From assembly GCA_019454045.1 (NCBI GenBank), contig SKCR01033643.1, positions 62,001-126,000 of the forward strand: a stretch of DNA of 64,000 nt, read 5' to 3'. The notes under the pieces were generated by a model that worked only from the letters and a program-made list of their open reading frames with translations, had not been told where the DNA came from and did no database searches. A program made the position numbers and the translations under genes. Each line of letters begins with the position of its first letter. The stretch's first letter is position 1. This document shows positions 1 to 11,751 of this stretch, piece by piece. The DNA comes from Zanthoxylum bungeanum (Eukaryota; Streptophyta; Magnoliopsida; Sapindales; Rutaceae).

Positions 1-815
1 GAATATCTCATAAATAGAGCTGGGTCAAAAGTCCGTTAAACCCCTTTAAATACTTTGTCTCTTAAGCACCATTGATTCTATAATGAATAATTAATTCATA
101 ACAATTATGAATATAAAACTTTCTATTCGTAATAGAAAAGTTGAGCGCTCAAATTATTCAAGTCCCGAATTAACTCTTAAAAAATATATTCTTCTGCTTC
201 TCGTAAGAAGGAGTGAATTCCATATCTATGTAAAACGTTCTCAGCTACACACCAAACCATATCCCCAAAATACATAGTTATTGGCCGGGAGTGGAACACC
301 AACCTCACCATAGTAAATCAAAGGACATAGTCTGTCATGCAAGAGATCGTAGTACACTCAGGATTAAGATCGAATCCATATATGACCATCTATTAGATAA
401 AATAAATTTCTTCAGTTAACGAATATTAAAAGAAATTCGTATTTATCTTAGTCCAGTCCTATATGATCTCATCATACAAGGTTTCTCCGTTCCCATGTCA
501 CTACATGAACGATCCCGGATCAAGGTCGTCATACAAGTATAGAATGGACCGCAACTTTAGATAAACCACAAACAAAGTACCCTTTTTATTTGCTCTCTAC
601 AGACTATTTAGATTACTAACTTCACACATAAACTCTCTTGTGCATCAAACATACACTAAGTCTGAAGGTACAATAGTAATCAAGGTAAACAAGACAATAG
701 GACAATATGCGATATAAATCAAACAACTTTGATAAAATTAATAATGCATTTATTATTATTACAATAATCAATTCTGTTTTACAATATATGAAGTTTTAGG
801 ACATAAATCCCAACA
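1..815 (-). repeat. Copia-type LTR fragment, cut by the window edge
   Basis: Read on the minus strand this begins at 815 with TGTTGGGATTTATG, a typical LTR start, and runs left out of the window. It has no coding potential. No purine tract is obvious to its right, so I cannot tell whether it is a solo LTR or part of an element extending leftward. The minus orientation and the TGTTGGG start are seen directly; assignment to a Copia LTR is inference. Confidence 0.5.
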
Positions 816-1392
816 ATAGAAACCTTACACTTCTAAATAGTGAGTATGAGAGGGGTATACCACAATATATCCCACGATCTCCATTGTTATCCAGAAACGT
901 GAGATTCAATAGGCGCCACGAGACGACTTTGCTTTCGTCCCCCTACGGATGGTGTCCTTTTGGGTCAATTTCAGGTTTGAATTCCGAAAGGATAGGGTCT
1001 CTAGATGTATTTGGTAATTTGACATACCCTACGGCGGAACTTCACTAGTTAAGTGCAAGGGTTCCAAAATAATGGGTCACACTCACAAAGGAATGATTAA
1101 GTTGTTAATCAAAGCTTCCTTGATCAAAATAACGGTAGTTGATTAATATAGGAATAAGAGTTATTTCAGATATATTAATCAATTGAGAATGTCTCAGTCT
1201 ATCATGCGAATACTTGACCTACCCTACGACGGCACTTATTTGTGGGATGATAGATAACTGTGGCATAGTAATTCTTTTAGGTTCTAATTCATTATACATT
1301 GATCATGCATCATGTTTAATTTTATGTCTAAATATTTTACAATTTTAATATGCGATGAATGAATGTTGAATGCGCGTTTATTATTTTTCAGC
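816..1392 (+). other. Non-coding leader/LTR remnant before a Copia gag
   Basis: No open reading frame. It contains a loosely repeated phrase (CCCTACG followed by GGA or GGC words near 940, 1029 and 1219) and ends in TTTTCAGCC just before the gag ATG at 1393. It probably belongs to the 5' LTR or leader of the plus-strand Copia copy that follows, but I found no primer-binding site here. Confidence 0.3.
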
Positions 1393-2172
1393 CATGGCAT
1401 CTGCAATTATCTCAATTCTCAAACAACAAAAAAAATTAATTGGGGATAACTATATAAAATGGAAAAGTGACATGAATGCTATCTTGGTTTGCGAAGACCT
1501 TAAATTTATCCTAATGGAGGAATGTCCTCCTGAGTTAGCACCTAATGCTGGCAGAGTTGCACGTAATACCTATAATAATTGGATTAAAGCTGATGAGAAA
1601 GCCCATAACTATTTGATAGCATTCATGTCTCAGGTTCTTACTACACAGCTTGAGCCTATGGCCATAGCATCATTGATTATGCAGTCATTACAGAACATGT
1701 TTGGGGAACCTTCAGACCGGCAATAATATGAGGCAATAGTCTATGTATTGACCGCTAGAATGAAGGAAGGCACATCAGTCCGAGACCATGTGTTGTGGAT
1801 GATGTCTCATCTTAATATGGCTGAAACCCATGGTACATGTATCAATATGCAAAGCCAGGTGACAATGATCATGGAAACCCTTCCGAAGAGTTTCCTGCAG
1901 TTTAAAAGCAACTGTTCTATGAATACGTTGACTTTTACGTTGATTGAACTACTAAATGAGCTCACCAATTACGAGTCCGTTATGAATGGTCCTCGTAGGT
2001 CCAATGCCAAGGCAAATGTTACCGAATCTTCTAAATCTACAAAGAAGAAGAAAAGAAATTGGAAGGCAAAGGCAAAACCAATGAAAAAGAAGAACAACAA
2101 AAGCTTCAAATGAACCAATGCCAATGAAAATGTTTCCATTATGAACAACAAGGGCATTGGAAAAGGAATTGT
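1393..2172 (+). pseudogene. Copia gag (UBN2-type) pseudogene
   Basis: The likely start is the ATG at 1393 (MASAIISILK...). The DNYIKWKSDMNAIL motif is the classic N-terminal gag signature of this Copia group (capsid-like domain that packages element RNA). A stop at 1724-1726 breaks the frame, and reading resumes from 1748 to 2113 with a lysine-rich tail. A zinc knuckle lies in another frame at 2131-2172 as C-F-H-Y-x4-H-x4-C. The second cysteine has become tyrosine (TGT to TAT), so the CX2CX4HX4C site is broken. Family assignment is firm from motifs; the loss of function is seen directly. Confidence 0.8.
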
Positions 2173-2271
2173 CTGAAATACCTTACAGAGCTTAAAGAGA
2201 AGAAGAATACAGGTAAATACGCTTTACTTGTCATTGAGTCTCTTTTGGTGGAGGATGATAAATCCATATAA

Positions 2272-3338
2272 ATTGTTGATTCTGGTGCCACTAACCATGT
2301 TTGTTGTTCTTTGCAGCTACTTGACTCATAGAGGGGCCTTGCTGAAGGTAGCTTTACCATGAAGTTGGGACATGAAAAGTTATTTCAGCAAAAGCAGTGG
2401 GAGTTTTAAATTTGAATTTTGATAAGAGTTATTTATGTTTGAATGGTGTACTATATATTCTTGGTTTTCGCAGGAATTTGATTTCTGTAACAAAACTTAT
2501 GGAATATGATTTTTCTATTTCATTTAATAATAAGTCAGTTATTATTAGTAGAAATGGATTAAATATATGCACTGGAAACTCCAAAAATAATTTATATATA
2601 TTAAGGCCGTTAATGCATAAATCATTGCTTAATGCTGAAATGTTTAAGATTGAAAGATCTAAAACAAAACGGCAAAAGATTTCTCATGATGATACCTATT
2701 TATGGCACCTTAGACTTGGTCACATTAACCTTGACCGGATAGACTAATTAAGAACATAGTTTTAAATCAGTTAAAACTCGGTACTTTACCTGTCTGCGAA
2801 TCCTGTCTAAAAGGCAAAATGATTAAGAGACCTTTATGTGGAAATGGGATAAGAGCCAAAGAAACACTTTGGCTAATACATTCGGATATTTACGAACCCA
2901 TAAATGTAAAAGCCCGAGGTGGTTATGAATACTTCATCACTTTCATTGACAATTATTCTAGATATGGGTATGTTTACCTAATGCAGCACAAGTCAGATAC
3001 ATTTGAAAAGTTCAAATAGTATCTTGCTGAGGTTGAGAACCAGGTAGGTAAAAGCATCAAAATTCTACGATCAGATCGTGGAGGAGAATACCTTGATAGA
3101 TATTTCGAGGAATTCTTAGTTGAGCATGGAATTATTTCACAGCTCACAGCACCTGAAACACCACAACAAAACGGTGTTGCAGAAATGAGAAATCGCACCC
3201 TATTAGACATGATGAGATCAATATTTAGTTATAGCACTCTACCTAGTTCATTCTGGGGGTATGCATTGCAAACTGCAATGTATATCCTGAATGTAGTTCC
3301 TTCTAAGTCTGTTCCTAAGACTCTCTTAGAGTTATGGT
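2272..3338 (+). pseudogene. Copia protease / GAG-pre-integrase / integrase pseudogene
   Basis: A protease active-site motif V-D-S-G-A-T-N-H-V-C is at 2275-2304. It is followed by a GAG-pre-integrase region ending in WHLRLGHINLDRI (about 2704-2745). The integrase core then shows HSDIYEP (about 2880-2900), FIDNYSRYGY, SDRGGEYL (about 3073) and an NGVAEMRNR block (about 3170-3195), giving the D-D-E catalytic pattern. In-frame stops occur at 2745 and 3019. The sequence ends abruptly near 3338 at a conserved point (KTLLELW). Confidence 0.8.
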
Positions 3339-5633
3339 TTTTAAATATTTTAACAATTTCCGAGCGAATTAATAAATACCAAATATTTTTAATTCACCCA
3401 AATAAGTTTAAATATATTATTTATTAATATTTAATAACATAATATATTTCGTTACACGACGAATTATTTTACGAAACCATTTTTCGATAATACTACGCGT
3501 AACGGGCAAACGGTCAAACCGGTTGACCAACCACCGATCTGGGCCAACCCGAACACTGCCCAGTTTGCTGGGATCATAGCCGGCACGTAGTGAGCTCGTT
3601 TTGATGTGAATTTCACCGTTTCTCACATTTTCGCCCCGGAACAATTTTCGGAATTTATCCATCACCAAATACACATCCAAAATCATCCAAACAACATACT
3701 TTTCAATGAAAAATATTCTATTTTAACATCCAATTTCAGATCTGATCCAGAAATTAATTTTGTCCGATTTTCATGCCATAATTCAATTTATACACCAAAT
3801 TAATCCAATTAATTTGCATCAAATTTAATCACCACAATATAAAGTTCCAAGAACAATTCTCGGTAACATTTGAGTGGCAACATCACTCTAGAATAGCAAT
3901 TAAATTTTTTAGATTAATTCACTAATTAATCTTGTAACACATGCTTAATAAGAAAACTATTAAGGTTAATTACACAACCAACACCAAATATTGAACCCAA
4001 TTTATATTCAAAATACATATGTGAATAAAAACATGCAATATACATATCTCATACATACTTTGCATGCTTAGGAAATAAAAACAAGAAATTAGGAATTAGG
4101 AATTTAACTTACCTTAACTCAAATTCCAATTTCTTCAATTTTCTTCTTCCTTGGAGTTGTTGTTTTTGTTATTAACCCTAACCCTTTTTTTCTTTTTGTT
4201 CTCAACACATGAGAATGGCTAAAACCCTAATAAAAATGAAACAACTCCATTTATATAGAATTTTTGCCCCAGTTTCGAAAATTGGGTTATATTTTAACAA
4301 AATAATAATTTTTTGTGGCCTAAAATTTGACACCATTTTGATCTTATCAAAAAATGATATTTATTTCGATTTTTGTTAATTAAAAATTCAAGTGTCAAAT
4401 ACACATGATTTGGCAAATCAAAATTTGCCAAATTAAAGAATATTCATGTAATATTCTTCAATTAAAATAAATCAATTAACAAATTAATTAATTCATTTAA
4501 TTATTAACAAAATGACAAAATAAATACATGAAAAATATTTCAAGAATATTCTTCCAATTTTATTATTATTAATAATTAATTAAAAATTAATTAATTAATA
4601 ATAATAATAAACTAGTGTCAAAAACACTTTATTTAATACGCATGTGTAAATTATGAATAATCCGAATTATCCATAATTAATTGCCCAAGTGCTCAACGAA
4701 TACACTTTATATTGTGGGACTCTCTAGGTTCAAGTTTATCTGTCACGGAAATCATTTCCATGTCCGTAATTTGTCCACTTACAAATTACGACGACCACAT
4801 ATAATCTAGTTGAACCATCCAAGTCTAAGTCATTGCATATATATAATCCATCTGTCATAGGTTATCCGAATTGTTCAGGAGATATAGATTAAAGGTCAAA
4901 TCTCCGCTATGAACAATTCATGTGTCGCGAATTAATTATGATTCTTAACAAATATTCGGAACTCGTTTCCGAATCAAAACTTGGCCAATGATTTCAGAGA
5001 ATCACAAATTGGACACCTAAATCCCGTACACGAGACTGACAGATCCTCTCTGGATACATCATAGGATATCGTGAGTATCAGTCCATACCCAATGAACAGG
5101 CGGAGGTCTGATCTAAAAATATCGCTGACGTGACTGTTATCAAAGTGTGAAGGATATCTCACATATCTACAGTGGTATCACAAGTCAAATGAGCTAATAT
5201 GCTATTCGACTCGTAAAGATTCATATTGACGTCGGTGTACCATCTATCAGGAATCTTCGAATGAGTCGTTCAGTATTTATCCAATAAATACCTACATGTC
5301 TATATGAGTCTCCCAAGACTCATGGTTGACTAAGATAAACTATTAGAATAATTCTAATATACGACACATACCGGTCTCACGGGTTTACTAACCGACCAGG
5401 TATGTAAACCTTGACTAAGAACAATTTAAGAATGAATCATATTGTGACATTTCTTAGTAACAATTGTGGCGTTTTTACAATTATGTCACAACTATTCATT
5501 CTAAGGTCTTTTACGTCTTTACCATATATAATATTATATTGATGAAAATTACTTAATTTTATTCATAATAAAATAAAATGTACATCGTATTTACAATAAA
5601 TACAACAAAAACTGGGGAGCCAAGCACCAACTC
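3339..5633 (-). repeat. Long LTR (about 2.3 kb), inserted in the Copia integrase
   Basis: On the minus strand this starts near 5633 with AGTTGGTGCTTGGCTCCCC and ends near 3339. Blocks are shared with the better-defined LTR at 35871-37966, for example the segment around 4970-5160 (a subset of the TCGGAGGTCTGATC and CACTTTGATAACAGTCA class phrases in opposite orientation). It is AT-rich with no coding potential. The exact ends are approximate because I could not find a matching target duplication. It is probably a solo LTR disrupting the plus-strand Copia copy. Confidence 0.5.
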
Positions 5634-5642
5634 CAAAAAATT

Positions 5643-6368
5643 GAAGGTAATTTAATCATTATTGAGATGGTGATTTTTATTTACCTTAGGAGACAAAGCC
5701 ATATGGCTTACCATGTCATCCAAGTAATTATGTCTATTAGGTGGCTTGTATACACCTAATAGTTTTGTCATTAGCTAATGTATTTTATGCTTTGGTATGA
5801 CCTCCACATTTATGTGTTTTCCATTGAAAGAAAGCATTAGATGCTTAATGACAAAGTCCTTGTCTTTAACTTATCATTTCTTATGCTTTCGTATGACATT
5901 CACATTTTTGTGTTTGTCATTACAAGAAAGCATTAGATGCTTAATGACAAGGTTAGTTGGCTTGTGTAAGAGAATATAATCTCTACCATTTCTCTCACTT
6001 CTAAGGTTAACATTTTGCATTCATTCACACAAGTGTTGTGAGAAAGAATTTGAGAGAAAATAGAGAGAGTTCAAACATTCACAAGTGTGTGAGAGTATTT
6101 GAAATTCCAAAATCCAAATACCATTGTGACATCTTAATTCTCAAAATAGTTTAGAGTTTTGATCTTTGTGAGTGAAGCCCACACTTCGGTTTGTTGGTTT
6201 CGAGTCATAGTTCGGAAGATCGAATGGTTGATCCAAGTGTTAGACAATAATGATTGATCTTAGGTACTACAACAAAGGGAGAAGGCAAATAAAATTTCAA
6301 AGATCCATACCGGACCCGGTGCCACCACAAGCAACTTCCACCGCGCTAAGGAAAGTCGTTTCCTACAC
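5643..6368 (+). repeat. LTR-like repeat with an internal 96 bp tandem duplication
   Basis: Non-coding. It contains two copies of a block beginning TTATGCTTT and ending AAGCATTAGATGCTTAATGACAA (5785 and 5881 onward, period 96). The later part (6140-6200, GTGAGTGAAGCCCACAC... TTCGGAAGA) resembles plus-strand sequence at 28925-29000, and both copies end in a variant of AGGAAAGTCGTTTCCTACA. I read this as a plus-oriented LTR shared by two loci. The 5' boundary is uncertain. Confidence 0.4.
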
Positions 6369-6379
6369 CAATGTCAATT

Positions 6380-6611
6380 AAAAACTACGTTGTAACTGCA
6401 CACTACATTGTAAATCATGGGTCTTTGTCTAATATATACATATCACTAAATCAGATTTAGTTTCAATCTAATAGTTATTAGATCGAATATGTATATAAAA
6501 ATAATATGTGCGGCCATATATAAGTAATATTATGGAAAAATATATTTATTCATATTCATGAATCATACATAAATACGATTCGGATTGGTGCTCCGAGCAC
6601 CAACCCTAACA
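6380..6611 (-). repeat. LTR start fragment (TGTTAGGGTTGGTGCTC family)
   Basis: On the minus strand it begins at 6611 with TGTTAGGGTTGGTGCTC. This is identical over those 17 bases to the start of the 2.1 kb LTR at 35871. A 9 bp inverted repeat (TTGGTGCTC, one base, GAGCACCAA; 6585-6603) lies 8 bases inside the end. It abuts an orphan reverse-transcriptase fragment at 6612. How far it extends leftward is unclear. Confidence 0.5.
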
Positions 6612-6902
6612 CCTTATACCTAGTATATAGAAAGCTTCACCAATGTCTTGCATTAAAAATTTCTTGCAAATGTAGGCTTTCACATTTTGTCCTATATCAT
6701 TCCCAATGATAAGGATATCATCTACATACAATACAAGGAATATTATCATGCACCCACTAACTTTCTTATAAACACACAGTTCTTCATCATTCTTGATGAA
6801 TCCAGATAATCTAATTATCTCATCAAAATGATGATTCCATCTTCGAGATGCATGTTTAAGTCCATAAATAGACTTCTTGAACTTATAAACTATTTTTGAA
6901 GT
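6612..6902 (-). pseudogene. Orphan Copia reverse-transcriptase fragment
   Basis: Reads on the minus strand through KSIYGLKHASRRWNHHFDE, a FIKNDEELCVYKK block, VSGCMIIF and the catalytic YVDDILIIGND box, ending at AFYILGIR. It covers roughly the palm/thumb part of a Copia reverse transcriptase. The upstream half and all of RNase H are absent, because LTR ends abut both sides (6903 on the right, 6611 on the left). It is the remains of an older element into which two others inserted. Confidence 0.8.
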
Positions 6903-8519
6903 TGTTAGGGCGGATGTGGAACCCCATAGGTTCCAAGATCCAATCTTCTTCTCCTTGTTGTAGAGAATTCCCAAAGCTAATAAGCTTTTTTCCAAGATCT
7001 AATCTTCTTCTACTTGTTGAAATATTATAGAGAACTTCCAAAGCTTCTCTAAATACTTCTTTTACTTAGGCTAATAGCTCTAATTCTTGTTTGTTTTAGC
7101 TTCTTCAAGCTTGATTGAAAACTTGCTCAAGCTTGCCTTTTATAACAAAACTGATGCAATTTTTAATTAATCAAAGTCTTAACCAATTTTTAGATGGGTT
7201 TAATTCAATTTGTCCAAATATGTATAATTAGGTGTGACTAATCACCTTTGTCTACCACTTTGATTTAATCCAATTAAATCAAGATACATTTTAATTAATG
7301 CATTAGTTTAATATCTACAACTTTGATTTAATCCTATTAAATGAAGCCAAATACACTTATTATTATATTTTTATAATTATTAAAATATCCTCTAATGGTA
7401 GAGATATTTATGAAATTACAATAAGCCCTTGTGTGATTTTGAATTAATCCAATTGGGTCAAAGTAAATAATTAATATTATCCAATAATATTTAATTATTT
7501 TAATTGATAATTATAATATCAAATATTATTTATTATCAAAAATTATCGGCTACCTAAGTGTTCAACGAGTACACTTCATATTGTGGAACTCTTTATGTCC
7601 ACACACATTCGTCATATAAACCTAGCTTATATGTACGCAATTCGGCCACCTCCAAATTTACGAAGAACACGAATGACCTTTCTGAACTATATAAGTCGAG
7701 GTCATCACATATGTTTAATATTCCCTCCGTCGTAGGCTAACTGAGTTGTGCTTATGAAACATAGATTATACCGTCAAGTTTCCGAGGCACACATCTCATG
7801 TCGACATGTCCACGATTCTTACAACTAATCAGAAAACCATTTATGATATATCCAATCCACCCTAGGTGATCAGGTTTGGTCAAAGTCTTAAGAATCGTGT
7901 CTTACTCACATGGATACTTAAACCCCTTATGGTATATATGCGGACCGACAGATCCTATCTTGATACATATTTGATTAACAAGAGCATCGGTTTACACCCA
8001 ATGAACATCTAACGGTCAGACCATGAAAGGTCACTGACATATATGACATCAAAGTGTGGAGGATCACACAGAAAATCAATGTTTTCCTATAGTCAAAAGA
8101 TCACATATGCTAATCGACTTGAGGAGATTCCTATTAACGGTGATGTGCACTTCTAACTATTAGGAATCATATGTGAGTCATTCAATATTCGCTCCAATGA
8201 ATACCCATATTTCTATACGAGCTTTCCAAGCTCATGATACATCGGGTTAAACCAATTGGAACTCAAATTCTAATATACGATATGTGCTAGTCTTCTAGGT
8301 TATAAGAATTCGATCGTATTCCAAAACCAACAACTAGGAATATTTAACTTAAGAATAGTTTGTAATAGTAATATTATCCCAATGCCGGACCACCCAGTGT
8401 CCATTATTACTACATGACTATTCATGAAATTTAAGAGGTAAGGTCTTAGTAAGCGGGTCTGTTATGTGTTCATTATAAATACATTATCCAGATTGACCCT
8501 CTAAGCATCAACTCCAACA
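6903..8519 (-). repeat. 3' LTR of the minus-strand Copia element
   Basis: On the minus strand it starts TGTTGGAGTTGATGC at 8519, directly after the purine tract, and ends ...GCCCTAACA at 6903, giving TG...CA ends and 1617 bp. Its body aligns with the plus-strand LTR at about 31831-33997. It carries a 33 bp stretch (8435-8467) identical to the end of the RNase H coding sequence outside it (8595-8627). No coding capacity. Confidence 0.7.
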
Positions 8520-8535
8520 AACTCCCACTTGCTTA
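8520..8535 (-). promoter_or_regulatory. Polypurine tract
   Basis: Minus-strand AGCAAGTGGGAGTT lies immediately upstream of the LTR start TGTTGGAG. This is the expected primer for plus-strand DNA synthesis in LTR retrotransposons and it fixes the inner edge of the 3' LTR. Confidence 0.75.
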
Positions 8536-10400
8536 GTGTCAATCCAGATGGTACTTAAGTCACATCTCCTCCACATGTTTATCGAATAACTTATGAGGTA
8601 AGGTCTTAGTAAGCGGGTCTGTTATGTTGTCTTGTTCTTGAACCTTTAAGGCCACTATGTCTTTTCATTCAATAATCTCTCTAATCACGTGATATTTCCT
8701 TTCTACGTGTTTGGACTTGGAATGTGCTATCGGCTCATTAGCCTGCACAATGGCTTTTTTATTATCACAGTACAATGGGATCTAAATCGCAATACTTGGC
8801 ACAATGTCAAGTTCAGTGATAAATTTTTTAATCAAAACAGATTCCTTAGCAGCTTCCGAAGCCGTTATAAATTTCACCTCAGTGGTGGAATCAATTATTG
8901 AGCATTGCTTTGAACATCGCCAACTAACCGCACCGCCATTGAGGGAAATATATATCCAGATGTAGACTTTCTATCATCCGGATCTCCCTGAAGAAGGAGT
9001 CTGTATAACCCTTAACTTGTAGCTCATATTCTCCATATATGAGAAACTTATCCTTAGTACCCTTAAGATATTTTAGGATATGTTTCACGACTGTCCAATG
9101 ATCATTACCTGGATCAGATTGATATCAGCTAGTCACAGTGACGTCGAAACTGCTGTCGGGTCTCGTACATAGCATAACATACATAATACTTCCAATACAA
9201 GAATCATATGACAAATTAGACATTCTAACTCTCTCTTCCTCAGCCTGAGTCGCTATTTTCTTCGAAAGAAGTATACGGTATCGAAAAGGTACATTTACTA
9301 CCTTGCAGTTGGTAAAATTGTACCTTTCTAACATTTTATCTATATATGTGGATCATGACAACTCTATAAGCTTCCTAACTCTATACGGTAGAGCCTTATA
9401 CTCAGTATATAGGAAGCTTCACCCATGTCTTTCATGGAGAAGTTCCTGCAAAGGTAGACTTTCACACTTTGCATCAATCTTATATCATTCACAATGATAA
9501 GGATATCGTCTACATACAATACATAGAATAATATCATGCTCCCACTAACTTTCTTATAAACACACGGGTTTTCCTCATTCATAAATAGACTTCTTGAGCA
9601 TGTAAACCAAGTTTGAAGTCTTACTGGATACGAAACCTTCTGGTTATTCTATATAGATATCATCCTCGAGGAATCCATTTAGGAATGCGGTTTTCACATC
9701 CATCTGTCATATCTCATAGTCATGATATGCAACAATGGCTAAAGGAATCCTAATAGATTTTAGCATGGCTACTGATGAAAAAATTTCCTCATAGTCAATC
9801 TTAGGACGTTGAATATAACCTTTCGCTACAAGTCGGGCCTTAAAGGTTTCCACATTTCCATCGGGCTCTCGCTTTATTTTATAAACCCATTTACAACCAA
9901 TAGGCTTAACTCCTTCAGGAAGTTCAACTAAGTCCCAGACTTGATTGTCATGCATAGATTTCATTTCGAATTTCACGGCTTCCTGTCATTTTCCCGAATA
10001 TATATCTAATATCACCTATTTATACGTAGTCCGATCTGTTTACTCCAAAAGAAAAACATCAAGCTCAGACTAGACGTTAAAAATAGTCTCTCATGAGGCT
10101 TTGATATTCTATTCGACTTATGTAGAACATGTATCGTATATCCTTCACCTAATTAGATCTCTGGTTTCATCTCAGGTTTTTTAATGTTGGGATCAAACTC
10201 ATCAAGTTCAATCTTTCTACAATTCTCACTTTCTCTCAAAAAAAATTTCAAGAAAAGTGGTAAAACAAGCAATAAATACATTTCGTTGCTCAGAATCGTA
10301 GAATTGATATCCCAAATAATTTCCAGGATATCCAATGAACTTATATTTATATCCCATGAATGCTAGTTTATCCCGATCTGCAACTCTAACGAAAATATTA
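8536..10400 (-). pseudogene. Copia RT-RNase H pseudogene
   Basis: The reverse-transcriptase start (MHDNQVWDLVELPEGVKPIGCKWVYK) is at about 9865-9976 on the minus strand. The YVDDILII box lies within 9364-9582, although the second half is frameshifted. The RT-RNase H connection (YNFTNCKVVNVPF, LSYDSCIGSIMYVMLCTRPD) is at 9125-9334. The RNase H remainder (8640-9120) is recognisable but broken, and the pol end (DPLTKTLP) is at about 8595-8627. The integrase-side text at 10153-10335 is also frameshifted. Many stops and frameshifts make it non-functional. Confidence 0.75.
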
Positions 10401-10674
10401 GGCTTAGCCTACCATAAATATTAACAATAAAATAAAACAGTGAGATACATATTTAATGTGGTAAAATCCTCAATGGGAGGGAAACTTCCACGACAAATAT
10501 AGAAGGATTTCACTATAGTGGAAAAAATTTTACAATTTCTCTTTGAACACAAGGAGTGAACAATCTCATACTCTCTTAGAATAGGAGAATTACAACTCTC
10601 TCACAAACTCTTAAGAAGAAACAATATTTTTCTCTCTTATAATACAGATGATTTGGTTGAGAATGGAATGAAGA
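10401..10674. other. No gene recognised
   Basis: AT-rich sequence between truncated Copia pol and the LTR starting at 10675. Phrases such as CTCTCACAAACTCTTAAG suggest further LTR debris but nothing is diagnostic. Confidence 0.4.
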
Positions 10675-11751
10675 TGTTAGTTCCATTTTTATTGGCAATG
10701 CTTGTGACAAAACAAGTTCAATTGAGTTGTAACAAGTCTTGAAGAATTTGGTGCAATTGGACTGGTTTTTGGCAGAGCTGGAGCAATTTCGTTAGTGGCG
10801 CGTTCACTTCAGCGTTCGAATGAAAGGCGTTAGTGTCATGTTCGTTGTTAGGTTCGAACGAGTTCATTCTCGAGAGTAAACGTTCGAGGCACGTTCTTGT
10901 TGCGTTCGAACGGGATCATTCCAGAGAGCAAACTTTCGAGTCACGTTCGTGGTGCGTTCGAGTGGCGTTCTAACGAGTCTTTCCAGTAGGCGCGCGTTCG
11001 TGCAGCGTTTGAGTAAATGTTCGAACGTGACTGCGATCTGAACGCGTTTTTCAGCCTTTTGCCTTTGAAAAACCCTAACTTTACACCTTACCTATAAATA
11101 GAACATGTATCCATCATCCCCAATGGTTGAAACACATTTCCCTTGAGCAAAAATATCTCAAAGCTTTCAACCTTTCTTGATTCTACCATTGAAGACTTCT
11201 TATCTTCTTGTTTTCTTTATTAATGGTGAGATTTAATCTTTGATAAACCTTCAACACAACATAACTCAAGATTCCTAACCCTTTAGAGTTCTTTAGGAGG
11301 AAGTTTGGTAGTCGGAATTCCGGCGTTTATAAGTGCAGAGACAATCTACTCAGAGACTTCAGAGGATCTGAAGAAAATCGTGGGGTACGGGCTTAAGGTG
11401 TTCCTTGAGTTCTTGCAGTCTAGAGGTTCTTGAGTCGGTGGAGTTGCCAACATAGGTCTTGACCATCACTGTAAGATTTTCTCTATATAGTAGATTGAGC
11501 TGGTAGCCGAGATACCCGGAGTGGTTTTTTACTCGCACGAGTTTTCCACTTCGTCACCAAAATTATTGTGTTGATTTTGTGTAATTGTTTTGTTTTCCTC
11601 AATTTATATTTTGCATTGAATTGATTTTGTGGATTTTATTATTGTTGGTTGACATTGTAATTATCTGTTAGAATTTCATACTTACAGTAATCAGGTTTTG
11701 TCTTGATTATTGCATTTAATTCCGCATAGGGTTAGAACCTTAGGCTAATCA
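10675..11751 (+). mobile_element. Apparent solo LTR with TTCGAACG-rich block
   Basis: Starts TGTTAG at 10675 and ends near ...GCTAATCA at 11751. Its start (ATTTTTATTGGCA..GTGACAAAACAAGTTCAATTG), middle and end (AATTCCGCATAGGGTTAGAACC) match, in opposite orientation, the LTR at 59657-60723. No gag or pol lies on either side, so it is probably a solo LTR left by LTR-LTR recombination. The flanking 5 bp do not match, so the ends or a target duplication are eroded. It contains a CpG-rich array at 10790-11050. Confidence 0.7.
10790..11050 (+). repeat. TTCGAA/CGTTCG palindrome-rich array in an LTR
   Basis: Three perfect TTCGAACG octamers start at 10853, 10905 and 11020, with many one-base variants (CGTTCGAG, CGTTCGTG, TTTGAG) between them. 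Spacer phrases such as CATTCCAGAGAG recur. Very CpG-dense compared with the AT-rich surroundings. Related blocks are at 25080-25435 and 60360-60610. Confidence 0.8.

Larger units (their letters stand above)
1393..3338 (+). mobile_element. Degenerate Ty1/Copia retrotransposon fragment (gag-PR-INT)
   Basis: Domains occur in Copia order on the plus strand: gag, CCHC knuckle, aspartic protease, GAG-pre-integrase and integrase. The copy stops inside integrase at about 3338, where unrelated minus-strand LTR sequence begins; reverse transcriptase and RNase H are missing. Several stops and frameshifts interrupt it (after 1726, after 2113, at 2270, 2745 and 3019). It cannot encode a functional polyprotein. 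The break at 3338 is best explained by insertion of the neighbouring LTR. Confidence 0.85.
6903..10400 (-). mobile_element. Truncated minus-strand Copia element (RT-RNaseH plus 3' LTR)
   Basis: From right to left it shows part of the integrase C-terminal region (about 10150-10400), reverse transcriptase, RNase H, a purine tract and a complete 3' LTR. Gag, protease, most of integrase and the 5' LTR are missing. Its closest relative in this window is the plus-strand copy at 30760-33997, with the same RT sequence family and the same LTR ending (GGTTCCACATC...CCAACA or CTAACA). Not autonomous. Confidence 0.75.

Noticed and set aside
4974..5162. Minus-strand 62-codon frame
   Set aside because: Sits in LTR sequence shared with 35871-37966; no domain.
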